The notes under the pieces: generated by a model
Databases searched by the model: none
What the model saw: only the letters and a program-made list of their open reading frames with translations
What the model was told of the DNA's origin: nothing
Assembly (NCBI GenBank): GCA_023381535.1
Contig: JAMCSN010000134.1
Span: forward strand, 1 to 5,604
Direction: 5' to 3'
Source of the DNA: Bacteroidota bacterium
GTDB lineage: Bacteria; Bacteroidota; Ignavibacteria; Ignavibacteriales; Melioribacteraceae
Length of the DNA: 5,604 nucleotides
Translations under genes and position numbers: made by a program
Part shown: positions 1 to 5,261 of the stretch, one piece after another
How positions within the stretch are numbered: position 1 is the stretch's first letter
Layout of the letters: each line of letters starts with the position of its first letter

Positions 1-1895
1 AACGATACAATTCCGGCAACGGACAACTGATAACCGATAACCGTACTAGGATTAAACGGATTAGGATAGTTCTGGTAAAGCCGCACATCACTCGGAATAC
101 TTGAAGTTTCTTTTTCCACCGAAGTGATGGTTGATTTATCTCGTAAGTAAATTCCGCTTGAAAGCGATGAGCAATAAATTTTACTCCCGCCGGATTCTGC
201 GAGCGAAATTATATTTAAATCCAGCAAACCATCATTCTCCGTCCACCAGACATCCCCATCGTTGGACGATGCGTACACGCCATCACCGTACGGCGCAACA
301 TAAATCGTATCGCCTTGCGTTACAAGCATATCATAAATATCAGTATTAAAGAAAGCGACTTCCTGCCATTTGTATGGCGAAACCGATTTCTGTGCGCGGT
401 AAATCGATCCGTGAGTTGCGGCGAACAAATAATTTGTTGTCTCGGCAAGTTTCCAAACATTTTTTGAACCGGCACTATTTAATCCCCAATTATTTTCTGT
501 CCAGCTTTTGCCGCCGTCGTCGCTGATCAAAACGCCGCTTGATTGATGCCCCGCCAAAAGTCTTGTTCCTGTCTTGTGAAAATTATTAACAAAACCGAAC
601 GCCATCACGCGAGAACTGTTCCATGTTGCGCCGCTGTCGTTTGAATAATAAACAAGCGTCTCGTCAAAATTATCAATGCCTCCGGCGTAGTAGTTCTTGC
701 TATCGGCAAATAAATAACTGACGGTTTGGTTCAGCGTGCTTTTTACCCAGTTAGATGAAGTTGTCGGCGTCTGATAAAATCCGTTAAGTCCGCCTGCAAA
801 AAGTTGCCCGTTATATTTTGTTATGAATGTAAATCCTTTAAAAGTTTTCAGACCGTTACTCATTAATTGCCACGTGGTTCCGTCGTCGGAAGTCCTATAA
901 ATTCCATTGTCATTATTCATCAAAACGAAAAGTTTGTTCCCGTCCAGCGCCATATCTCTAACGCTGTTTTCCACCAATCCGTTATTTGCCGCCGCCCAGG
1001 TCACACTATTATCGGTTGATAAATAAACCCCGTATGTTTTTGTCCCGATAAATATGTTGGAGCCGTTAACAAGTATTGTGTTAACCCACTGATTGTAAAT
1101 GCCGGCGTTGGCACTTACCCAGAGAGGATCGACATATTTTACAATGCCGTAACCTTTTGTTCCCGCAAGCAAATTGTTTCCTGAAAATGAAAGCGAAGCT
1201 ACCGGTAAATAAAATCCGCCCAAAGTTTGCCACGAACCGTTAAGATTGTTGGCGTCGCTGTAGAAAACACCAATATCTGTTCCTGCATAAAGAATTCCGC
1301 GATACTCGACAAGCGCGTTAATGCTTGGCGGAGAATTCTTCATCTGTTTCCAAGTGGCACCGCTATCCGCTGACGTAAAAATTGCATTCGCATTGGTGCC
1401 GGCAAATACTGTACAGCAGGAAAAAGCAAATGAAGTAACGGTCGTATCAAATCCAAAATCTTTTATTTTTTTCCAGGTAGATCCGTAATCTGCGGATTGA
1501 TAGATCGAATTGTTAGCGCCCGCGTAAGTTTTAGTTCCGCAAATGCCTAGAGAGTAAATAGTTGGCCCGCCACAATTGCATATGTTAGCAGGTGACCAAT
1601 TTTTTCCTTTCAGCTTGAAAACGCCGCCGTATTTCGTCCCGGCCAGTACATTGCCGCCTGCGTTTATCAAAGCTGTTATGTTATAATCTGATAATCCTGA
1701 GTTATACCGCGCCCATAGATTTCCGCTGTTGGTAGAGTGATAAATCCCTTTGTCGGCAGTTCCGATGAAAATCTCACTTCCCAAATTTGTCATTGATGTA
1801 ACATCGATACCGGAAATTGGACTTAAATTTTTCCATTGAGCGTACTGAGAAAGAGGAAAGATAAGTAAGAATGATGTGAGCATTAGGATTTTCAT
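1..1895 (-). CDS. Secreted Asp-box (BNR-like) beta-propeller protein with T9SS C-terminal sorting domain, incomplete at 3' end
   Basis: The reading frame is open from ATG at 1895 to the left edge: 631 codons with no stop, so the C-terminus lies outside. Residues 1-19 form a signal peptide (MKILMLTSFLLIFPLSQYA, likely cut before Q20). The body alternates hydrophobic strands of the type LAGTKYGGVF or FIGTKTYGVY with Asp-box turns (S-x-D-x-G-x-T-W). These occur at about residues 134 (SADYGSTW), 175 (SADSGATW), 293, 335 (TSDDGTTW), 418 (SNDSGATW), 458 (SDDGGKSW) and a degenerate one at 543, which fits a multi-blade propeller of the sialidase/VPS10/BNR type. From residue 610 comes YPNPFNPST followed by VIGYQLS, the start of a type A T9SS sorting domain. 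Such domains usually run some 50-70 residues further. The protein is therefore probably exported by Sec, then secreted or surface-attached by T9SS. Its ligand or substrate is not visible, and no catalytic motif was recognised. The start lacks a Shine-Dalgarno, but the signal peptide supports it. Confidence 0.9.
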   Translation of the reverse strand, partial: MKILMLTSFLLIFPLSQYAQWKNLSPISGIDVTSMTNLGSEIFIGTADKGIYHSTNSGNLWARYNSGLSDYNITALINAGGNVLAGTKYGGVFKLKGKNWSPANICNCGGPTIYSLGICGTKTYAGANNSIYQSADYGSTWKKIKDFGFDTTVTSFAFSCCTVFAGTNANAIFTSADSGATWKQMKNSPPSINALVEYRGILYAGTDIGVFYSDANNLNGSWQTLGGFYLPVASLSFSGNNLLAGTKGYGIVKYVDPLWVSANAGIYNQWVNTILVNGSNIFIGTKTYGVYLSTDNSVTWAAANNGLVENSVRDMALDGNKLFVLMNNDNGIYRTSDDGTTWQLMSNGLKTFKGFTFITKYNGQLFAGGLNGFYQTPTTSSNWVKSTLNQTVSYLFADSKNYYAGGIDNFDETLVYYSNDSGATWNSSRVMAFGFVNNFHKTGTRLLAGHQSSGVLISDDGGKSWTENNWGLNSAGSKNVWKLAETTNYLFAATHGSIYRAQKSVSPYKWQEVAFFNTDIYDMLVTQGDTIYVAPYGDGVYASSNDGDVWWTENDGLLDLNIISLAESGGSKIYCSSLSSGIYLRDKSTITSVEKETSSIPSDVRLYQNYPNPFNPSTVIGYQLSVAGIVS

Positions 1896-1912
1896 AATAA
1901 TGGTTTTTGATG

Positions 1913-1925
1913 CGGAAGATTTCCG
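1913..1925. repeat. Short inverted repeat in the putative leader of the propeller gene
   Basis: CGGAA and TTCCG flank a 3-nt centre (GAT), 18 nt before the start codon at 1895. It could form a small hairpin in the 5' leader, but an arm of 5 bp is easily found by chance. Confidence 0.2.
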
Positions 1926-1973
1926 ATCTCTCAAAATGCCCACCTTTCACTTTATTGAAAAGTTATTCAGCTA

Positions 1974-2003
1974 TAAGGTAAAATAGACTGATAGAAATTT
2001 CAA
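1974..2003 (-). promoter_or_regulatory. Candidate Bacteroidota-type promoter for the propeller gene
   Basis: Read on the minus strand, a TTG (2001-2003) is followed after 20 nt by TACCTTA (1974-1980). This resembles the Bacteroidota -33 TTTG / -7 TAnnTTTG pattern, about 80 nt before the ATG at 1895. The match is partial and made by eye. No Shine-Dalgarno lies between it and the start codon. Confidence 0.22.
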
Positions 2004-2013
2004 CTAAAATATG

Positions 2014-2038
2014 TACTTGCGATGCGAACCGGCAAGTA
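2014..2038. repeat. Stem-loop with 7-bp arms upstream of the propeller gene
   Basis: TACTTGC (2014-2020) and GCAAGTA (2032-2038) are perfect reverse complements around an 11-nt loop. It sits between the terminator at 2073-2099 and the candidate promoter at 1974-2003. It could be a binding site or a secondary hairpin for transcripts that run past the terminator. No T-tract follows, so it is not a terminator itself. Confidence 0.3.
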
Positions 2039-2067
2039 AAAGACTTTGAGCCTTCAAGGAATCTGAA

Positions 2068-2100
2068 AATAAAAAAGGAGAGTACCGTACTCTCCTTTTC
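2068..2100 (-). terminator. Rho-independent terminator of the Lys-rich protein gene
   Basis: A perfect 12-bp stem (2073-2084 with 2088-2099) closes a CCG/CGG triloop. On the minus strand the stem contains AAGGAGAGTA and its complement, and runs straight into a T-rich tail (TTTTTTATTTT). It begins about 33 nt after the stop codon at 2132, the right position for ending that transcript. The plus-strand side also ends in four T, so weak activity in the other direction is possible, but no plus-strand gene lies to its left. Confidence 0.85.
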
Positions 2101-2131
2101 TTAAACATTTAAAAGATTCTTTCGAGAAAAA

Positions 2132-2428
2132 TTATTTTGCAGCTTCTTTCTTTTCAGCTTTCTTTTCTTTCTTCTCGGCTTTCTTTTCAACTTTTGCAGC
2201 TTTCTTTTCTTTCTTCTCAGCCTTCTTTTCAACTTTTGCAGCTTTCTTTTCTTTCTTTTCAGCTTTCTTCTCAACTTTAGCTGCTACTTTTTCTTTCTTC
2301 TCGGCTTTTTTTTCAACCTTCATTTCTTTCTTTGCCTTGGTTTCAGCTTTCTTTTGCGGTTGAGCTTGAGCGAAAGCGTTGACTGATACAAAAGCGAGAA
2401 TTAATAATACTGCGGCTAACTTCTTCAT
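2132..2428 (-). CDS. Small exported Lys/Glu/Ala repeat protein, function unknown
   Basis: This 98-residue protein has a clear Sec signal peptide: MKK, a hydrophobic core at residues 4-19, and AFA before Q21. The mature part of about 78 residues is roughly 45% Lys (35) with 16 Glu, the rest being mostly Ala with some Val and no aromatic residue after the signal. Residues 38-93 hold four tandem copies of a 14-residue unit, VEKKAEKKEKKAAK; the first has V for K at position 11 and the last is altered at its end. Fourteen residues equal two heptads, so a long charged helix (single alpha-helix or coiled coil) is likely, with strong net positive charge. An AGGGAG Shine-Dalgarno (2435-2440) lies 6 nt before the ATG, and a strong terminator follows the stop, so it is a single-gene transcript. 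I do not recognise a family. Binding to DNA, anionic polysaccharide or the outer membrane is possible on charge alone. That it is a real gene is well supported by the signal peptide, ribosome site and terminator. Confidence 0.85.
   Translation of the reverse strand: MKKLAAVLLILAFVSVNAFAQAQPQKKAETKAKKEMKVEKKAEKKEKVAAKVEKKAEKKEKKAAKVEKKAEKKEKKAAKVEKKAEKKEKKAEKKEAAK
2150..2317 (-). repeat. Four in-frame 42-bp tandem repeats coding the 14-residue Lys-rich unit
   Basis: Codons 38-93 of the Lys-rich gene consist of four 42-bp units. They differ mainly at synonymous positions (for example TTCTCGGC against TTCTCAGC or TTTTCAGC on the plus strand) and at one Lys/Val change. The repeats have thus diverged at the DNA level while the protein unit stayed the same. 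Copy number could vary between strains by slippage or recombination. Confidence 0.85.
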
Positions 2429-2461
2429 TAGGTACTCCCTTGTTAATTGATTGTTATTTAC

Positions 2462-2478
2462 TTTTCAACAATTGAAAA
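2462..2478. promoter_or_regulatory. 17-bp inverted repeat upstream of the Lys-rich gene
   Basis: TTTTCAA-CAA-TTGAAAA has perfect 7-bp arms and a 3-nt centre, 33 nt before the ATG at 2428, where a promoter or operator would sit. Its geometry equals that of the repeat at 2582-2598, but the arm sequence differs. It is A/T-rich, so chance occurrence is not negligible. Confidence 0.35.
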
Positions 2479-2503
2479 TTTTGTGTAGAAGTAACTTAAC
2501 TGC

Positions 2504-2521
2504 TGGTTCATTAAGGAACCA
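2504..2521. promoter_or_regulatory. Inverted repeat in the divergent intergenic region
   Basis: TGGTTC (2504-2509) and GAACCA (2516-2521) flank ATTAAG. It is the most GC-rich symmetric site in the intergenic region and lies near its middle. It could serve either divergent gene; no regulator can be assigned. Confidence 0.28.
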
Positions 2522-2530
2522 TTAAAGACA

Positions 2531-2548
2531 CATTAAAAAATTTTAATG
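2531..2548. promoter_or_regulatory. A/T-rich 18-bp inverted repeat in the divergent intergenic region
   Basis: CATTAAAA and TTTTAATG are perfect 8-bp arms around AA. It lies 83 nt before the rrf2-family start. It may be an upstream operator or a bent A-tract element. Low complexity lowers its weight. Confidence 0.28.
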
Positions 2549-2581
2549 CAATTGATCCGATAATGCCAAAATTTCTCAAAA

Positions 2582-2598
2582 TTTATCATTCTGATAAA
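2582..2598. promoter_or_regulatory. Candidate operator just upstream of the Rrf2-family gene
   Basis: TTTATCA-TTC-TGATAAA has perfect 7-bp arms with a 3-nt centre. It ends 1 nt before a -10/-7-like element (2600-2607) and 33 nt before the start codon, so a bound dimer would cover the promoter spacer. Rrf2 regulators bind as dimers to dyad sites and often control their own gene, so autorepression is a reasonable inference. The sequence is not an obvious match to the published NsrR or IscR sites I know, nor to TTGAT-N4-ATCAA of FNR. Confidence 0.42.
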
Positions 2599-2599
2599 C

Positions 2600-2607
2600 T
2601 ATATTTA
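2600..2607 (+). promoter_or_regulatory. Candidate -10/-7 element of the Rrf2-family gene
   Basis: TATATTTA matches the Bacteroidota -7 consensus TAnnTTTG except at the last base, and TATAAT at five of six positions. It lies 24 nt before the ATG at 2632. No convincing -35/-33 element was found. A strong Shine-Dalgarno, AAGGGGG (2621-2627), follows, 4 nt before the start codon. Confidence 0.35.
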
Positions 2608-2631
2608 ACCTTCAAAAATTAAGGGGGCTTA

Positions 2632-3060
2632 ATGACTGTATTTTTCTCTAAAGCGTGCGAGCTTGGTCTTCAGGCCGTTTTGTATTTATCTGCAAAAGAA
2701 AAGAGAATTTTCAACGCAGAAGAAGTTTCCGGTGAATTAAAAGTTCCAAAGGAATTTGTCTCGAAGGTATTGCAAATACTAACGAGCAGCGGAATTGTCG
2801 GTTCCAAGAAAGGAAAAAAGGGCGGGTTTTATCTTGCAAAAGAACCGAGTCAAATTAAACTGATTGACATCGTTGAAGCAATTGACGGTCTCGATGTTTT
2901 CAAATCTTGTGTTCTGGGTTTTCCGGGATGTTCGGTTGAAACACCTTGTCCGGTACATGAAAAATGGGGCAAGCTGCGAAACGAAGCGTACCAGATGTTA
3001 AGCGAAGAAACACTGGAACATTTGAAAGAAAGAACATTCAGCAAAATTTCTTCGCTGTAA
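2632..3060 (+). CDS. Rrf2-family winged-helix regulator with Cys3-His cluster motif (NsrR/IscR-like)
   Basis: This 142-residue cytoplasmic DNA-binding protein has the usual Rrf2 length. The N-terminal helix FSKACELGLQAVLYLS matches the family opening. The helix-turn-helix spans about residues 28-56, and the wing (GSKKGKKGGFYLAK) about 57-70. The dimer and sensor segment carries Cys93, Cys100, Cys106 and His109, giving C-x6-C-x5-C-x2-H. IscR has C-x5-C-x5-C-x2-H and NsrR has three Cys, so an Fe-S cluster is likely. By eye, Glu10 falls at the position of the N-terminal carboxylate ligand known in NsrR. Cys9 next to it is a further possible ligand. The neighbouring RIC, SCO and NirV-like genes make NO or nitrosative stress the natural signal, but iron or redox sensing cannot be excluded. 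The start is set by AAGGGGG at 2621-2627. Its stop is 2 nt from that of the convergent methyltransferase gene. Confidence 0.92.
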   Translation: MTVFFSKACELGLQAVLYLSAKEKRIFNAEEVSGELKVPKEFVSKVLQILTSSGIVGSKKGKKGGFYLAKEPSQIKLIDIVEAIDGLDVFKSCVLGFPGCSVETPCPVHEKWGKLRNEAYQMLSEETLEHLKERTFSKISSL

Positions 3061-3062
3061 AA

Positions 3063-3830
3063 TTATTTTGTAGCGGTTATAAACATATCTTTTGAATCAA
3101 GCAGATTAAAATTCTCTCCATCGAAATTTTTCGAAAATTTTATCCTATTGAACCCAGCGAATTTCAGAAGTAAACGGATTTCATTTTTTGTATGCGGATA
3201 ATGCCGAGTTGTAACCAACCGAAAGTTTTTTGGCTCTTCTACTTTGAAAGATAAAATATTGAAATTAAGGTGCTGCTCGAAAACATCGTAGAACCGGATT
3301 ATTGTCACTCCATCGCGGACTGCAATGTTGTTAATTCTTTTGTTCTGCTTTCTAATAGTTTCATAGTTTAAGATGTGAAGAAATAATTTTCCGCCGGGTT
3401 TTAACAGCCCGTAAATTTTCTTCAGCGTCTTTTTCAATTGTGAATCATTGAGATGAGCGATCGTATTCCCGACGCACACGACGTTCAGAAAATTATTTTT
3501 GTAAGCAGCGGGTATTGATTCTAGCGGGGAAACTTCCGTTTTTATTGTTAGCCCAAACTTGGCGGCGTTTTTTTTCGTTTTGATAATCATCTTTGGTGAA
3601 ATATCGAAAGCCGTTACGTCATGTCCGTTCATCGCTAGCGCGATAGAATCCAAACCGACGCCGCAGCCCAAATCGGCAGCGGGACCCACTCTTTCAAAAA
3701 TATTCTTGTACGCTTTTACTCTAAGCTGAAGATTTTTCTCGAAGTCGATCATCTTTTCGTAAAATTCCGAAACGTCGTCGTAAAAATTTGCGGACGATAA
3801 TAATTTGTTTCCAGTTTTTTTCATCTTCAT
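3063..3830 (-). CDS. Class I SAM-dependent methyltransferase, substrate unknown
   Basis: This 255-residue soluble protein has a Rossmann-fold methyltransferase core. Motif I (ADLGCGVGL) is at residues 52-60, and the acidic residue that binds the ribose of SAM is Asp76 in DVTAFDIS. The motif around VVCVGNTIAHL is at 117-127, and post-motif LLKPGGKLFLHIL is at 142-154. The C-terminal third (about 165-255) adds strands such as VTIIRFYDVF and RLVTTRHYPHT, as in glycine N-methyltransferase-like or ubiquinone/tellurite-type small-molecule methyltransferases. The substrate cannot be read. It is the last gene of the operon, 14 nt after the RIC stop. Two start codons compete. ATG at 3830 has a GAG directly touching it. 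ATG at 3824 (Met3) has GAG (3831-3833) 6 nt upstream, which is the better spacing, so translation may begin at Met3. Confidence 0.88.
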   Translation of the reverse strand: MKMKKTGNKLLSSANFYDDVSEFYEKMIDFEKNLQLRVKAYKNIFERVGPAADLGCGVGLDSIALAMNGHDVTAFDISPKMIIKTKKNAAKFGLTIKTEVSPLESIPAAYKNNFLNVVCVGNTIAHLNDSQLKKTLKKIYGLLKPGGKLFLHILNYETIRKQNKRINNIAVRDGVTIIRFYDVFEQHLNFNILSFKVEEPKNFRLVTTRHYPHTKNEIRLLLKFAGFNRIKFSKNFDGENFNLLDSKDMFITATK

Positions 3831-3844
3831 CTCAAATTGATCGA

Positions 3845-4603
3845 CTATAATTTAAGCAGTTCCTCTTCCAACTCAATGGCTTTCGGAAACAAAATATTGT
3901 TTTCTAAGTGTATGTGTTTATGAAGATCCAACTCGAATTCTTTCAGCTCTTCGTAAGTGACTTTGAAAGTTGTGCATGCATCCTTTGGCAAGGTATAATT
4001 ATTGGTCAGCTTTTTCATGGTACTTAAGACTTCGCCGGCTGAAGAATGTTCTTCTTCCATTCTTCTAATAGGATTTTTGATCGTTCCGTATCCGCCGGTT
4101 TTCGGGCGTTCGTTGAATTTTTTTGTTTCGGTCAAATAGTGTATTAAAGGAAAAAGAATGTTCTCTTCTTTCATCATGTGAGAAGTTAACTCTGCAGCAA
4201 TTGAGTCGAATGCGGCTTCAACTTCAGCCAGATAAGAATATTTTTTCCCGTGAGCATTTATAACCTTTGCCAAATGCTCTTTTATTTGTGGGATTGATTT
4301 TTTTACATAAGCATGATGAGTGTTAACAATAAATTGCGCGAGAAAATCTAAATCCCATTCGGAATATTTATTCGAATCGTCGCTCCCCTGCTCTTCCAAA
4401 GCATTTAATTGATTATGGATTTCACTGACAGCAAGATTTTTCTCTTGAAGAGCTTCACCCAATTGGCGATTGCCGTGGCAGCAGTAATCGATTCCGTATT
4501 TTTCAAAAACCTGTGCGGCTCTAAAGTTTGCTGCAACAATGTCTTTTATTTTTAAATCGGCAAAGCCGACAGAACTTTTTGTGTGAGCTTCTGATGTTCT
4601 CAT
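3845..4603 (-). CDS. ric: RIC/ScdA/YtfE-family di-iron protein for repair of iron-sulfur clusters
   Basis: This 252-residue cytoplasmic protein is close to the family length. Residues 17-57 form the ScdA N-terminal (DUF542) domain with the conserved YGIDYCCHGNRQL segment (Cys41-Cys42). Residues about 85-245 are a hemerythrin-like four-helix bundle. Likely iron ligands, by comparison with E. coli YtfE, are His96 or His97 (NTHHAYV), His142 with Glu146 (SHMMKEEN), His186 (MEEEHSSAG), and His230 with Glu234 (HIHLENNILFP). The two His-to-Glu spacings of four agree with YtfE. The family restores Fe-S clusters damaged by NO or peroxide, or handles NO itself, and is typically induced by nitrosative stress. 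GGAG at 4611-4614, inside the last SCO codons, lies 7 nt before the ATG. The SCO stop and this start are 1 nt apart, so the two are co-translated. Confidence 0.95.
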   Translation of the reverse strand: MRTSEAHTKSSVGFADLKIKDIVAANFRAAQVFEKYGIDYCCHGNRQLGEALQEKNLAVSEIHNQLNALEEQGSDDSNKYSEWDLDFLAQFIVNTHHAYVKKSIPQIKEHLAKVINAHGKKYSYLAEVEAAFDSIAAELTSHMMKEENILFPLIHYLTETKKFNERPKTGGYGTIKNPIRRMEEEHSSAGEVLSTMKKLTNNYTLPKDACTTFKVTYEELKEFELDLHKHIHLENNILFPKAIELEEELLKL

Positions 4604-4604
4604 T

Positions 4605-5261
4605 TTAATTCTCCATTTGTTTTAATGAATTTAAAACATCTTGAACGCTTTGATTGAGTCCGAAATGTTGAAATGCTATCTCACCGTTTTCATTCAAGAC
4701 CGAAATTATGTTGGAATGTGAAAAACTTCCGTCCTTTTCTTTTTTATACCTAAATCCCAGCACGGCGGCTAATTCACTTATTCCGTTTTGGCTGCCGGTA
4801 ATTAAACGCCATTTGTTGAAATCCAAGTTGTTTCTTTCGGCAAAGCTTTTTAAAACTTCCGGTGTGTCTCTAGTGGGATCTATAGAGACAAGCAAATAGT
4901 TCACATCCTTGCTTTTTGTTTGTGATTCTATTTTTTTCATATCGTTTAGAATCAGCGGACAAGCATAAGTGCAGCTTGTAAATATCATCGCCATGATTTG
5001 CTTTTTCCCTTTCAGATCGGCTAAAGAAATTGTTTTGCCGGATTCATCGCGCCATTTTGAATCGAGTTGGTAAATGGAATTATCGCTGACTTTACCATGA
5101 TCGATTTTTAAATCGGTGCAGCATAATTTTTCTTTCTGGTTTTCATTAGCGGCATTGCCGCTTTTTTCTTCCGAAGCCGTTATGTTCATTGCAAAGTAAA
5201 CCGACAGCGTTAGAACCATGGCAGCAACCGCAATGAACGGGATGATTAATTTGCTCTTCAT
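4605..5261 (-). CDS. SCO1/SenC/PrrC-family copper-binding thioredoxin-fold protein
   Basis: This 218-residue protein has an N-terminal membrane anchor or signal (hydrophobic residues 5-25), followed by a short linker and a thioredoxin-like domain from about residue 58. The SCO copper site is complete: Cys97 and Cys101 in TSCTYACP (C-x3-C) and His182 in FSHSN. YLLVSIDPTRDTP (122-134) is also typical. It should act outside the cytoplasmic membrane. SCO proteins deliver copper to the CuA site of cytochrome oxidases or reduce cysteines in their targets. Beside a NirV-like gene, a role in copper supply to a nitrite reductase or nitrous oxide reductase is a good inference. Extra cysteines Cys47-Cys48 lie in the linker. 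The start is fixed by AAAGGAG (5271-5277), 9 nt upstream, and the ATGA overlap of 4 bp with the upstream gene indicates translational coupling. Confidence 0.95.
   Translation of the reverse strand: MKSKLIIPFIAVAAMVLTLSVYFAMNITASEEKSGNAANENQKEKLCCTDLKIDHGKVSDNSIYQLDSKWRDESGKTISLADLKGKKQIMAMIFTSCTYACPLILNDMKKIESQTKSKDVNYLLVSIDPTRDTPEVLKSFAERNNLDFNKWRLITGSQNGISELAAVLGFRYKKEKDGSFSHSNIISVLNENGEIAFQHFGLNQSVQDVLNSLKQMEN

Noticed and set aside
131..349. Plus-strand open frame of 72 codons
   Set aside because: It lies wholly inside the propeller gene on the opposite strand, has a composition of no recognisable family, and the minus-strand frame is clearly coding.
2019..2034. GGTTCGCATC on the minus strand, resembling a tRNA T-loop
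   Set aside because: The flanking bases do not pair as a T-stem, and no acceptor, D or anticodon arms can be folded around it. It is therefore not a tRNA or a clear tRNA remnant or attachment site.
2150..2317. Tandem 42-bp repeats considered as a CRISPR or noncoding repeat array
   Set aside because: The units are contiguous without spacers, keep the reading frame, and encode a conserved protein unit.
2582..2598. Dyad considered as an FNR/CRP-type box
   Set aside because: It lacks the TTGAT-N4-ATCAA half-sites and has a 3-nt centre, so assignment to FNR would be unsupported.
2850..3044. Minus-strand open frame of 64 codons
   Set aside because: It is antisense to the Rrf2-family gene, whose motifs cover the same bases, and has no ribosome site or domain.
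3059..3069. AAAATTATTTT dyad between the convergent genes considered as a bidirectional terminator
   Set aside because: The arms are A/T only, with a 1-nt centre, and cannot form a stable hairpin.
4708..4899. Plus-strand open frame of 63 codons
   Set aside because: It is antisense to the SCO domain, which is intact and carries the conserved motifs in this stretch.
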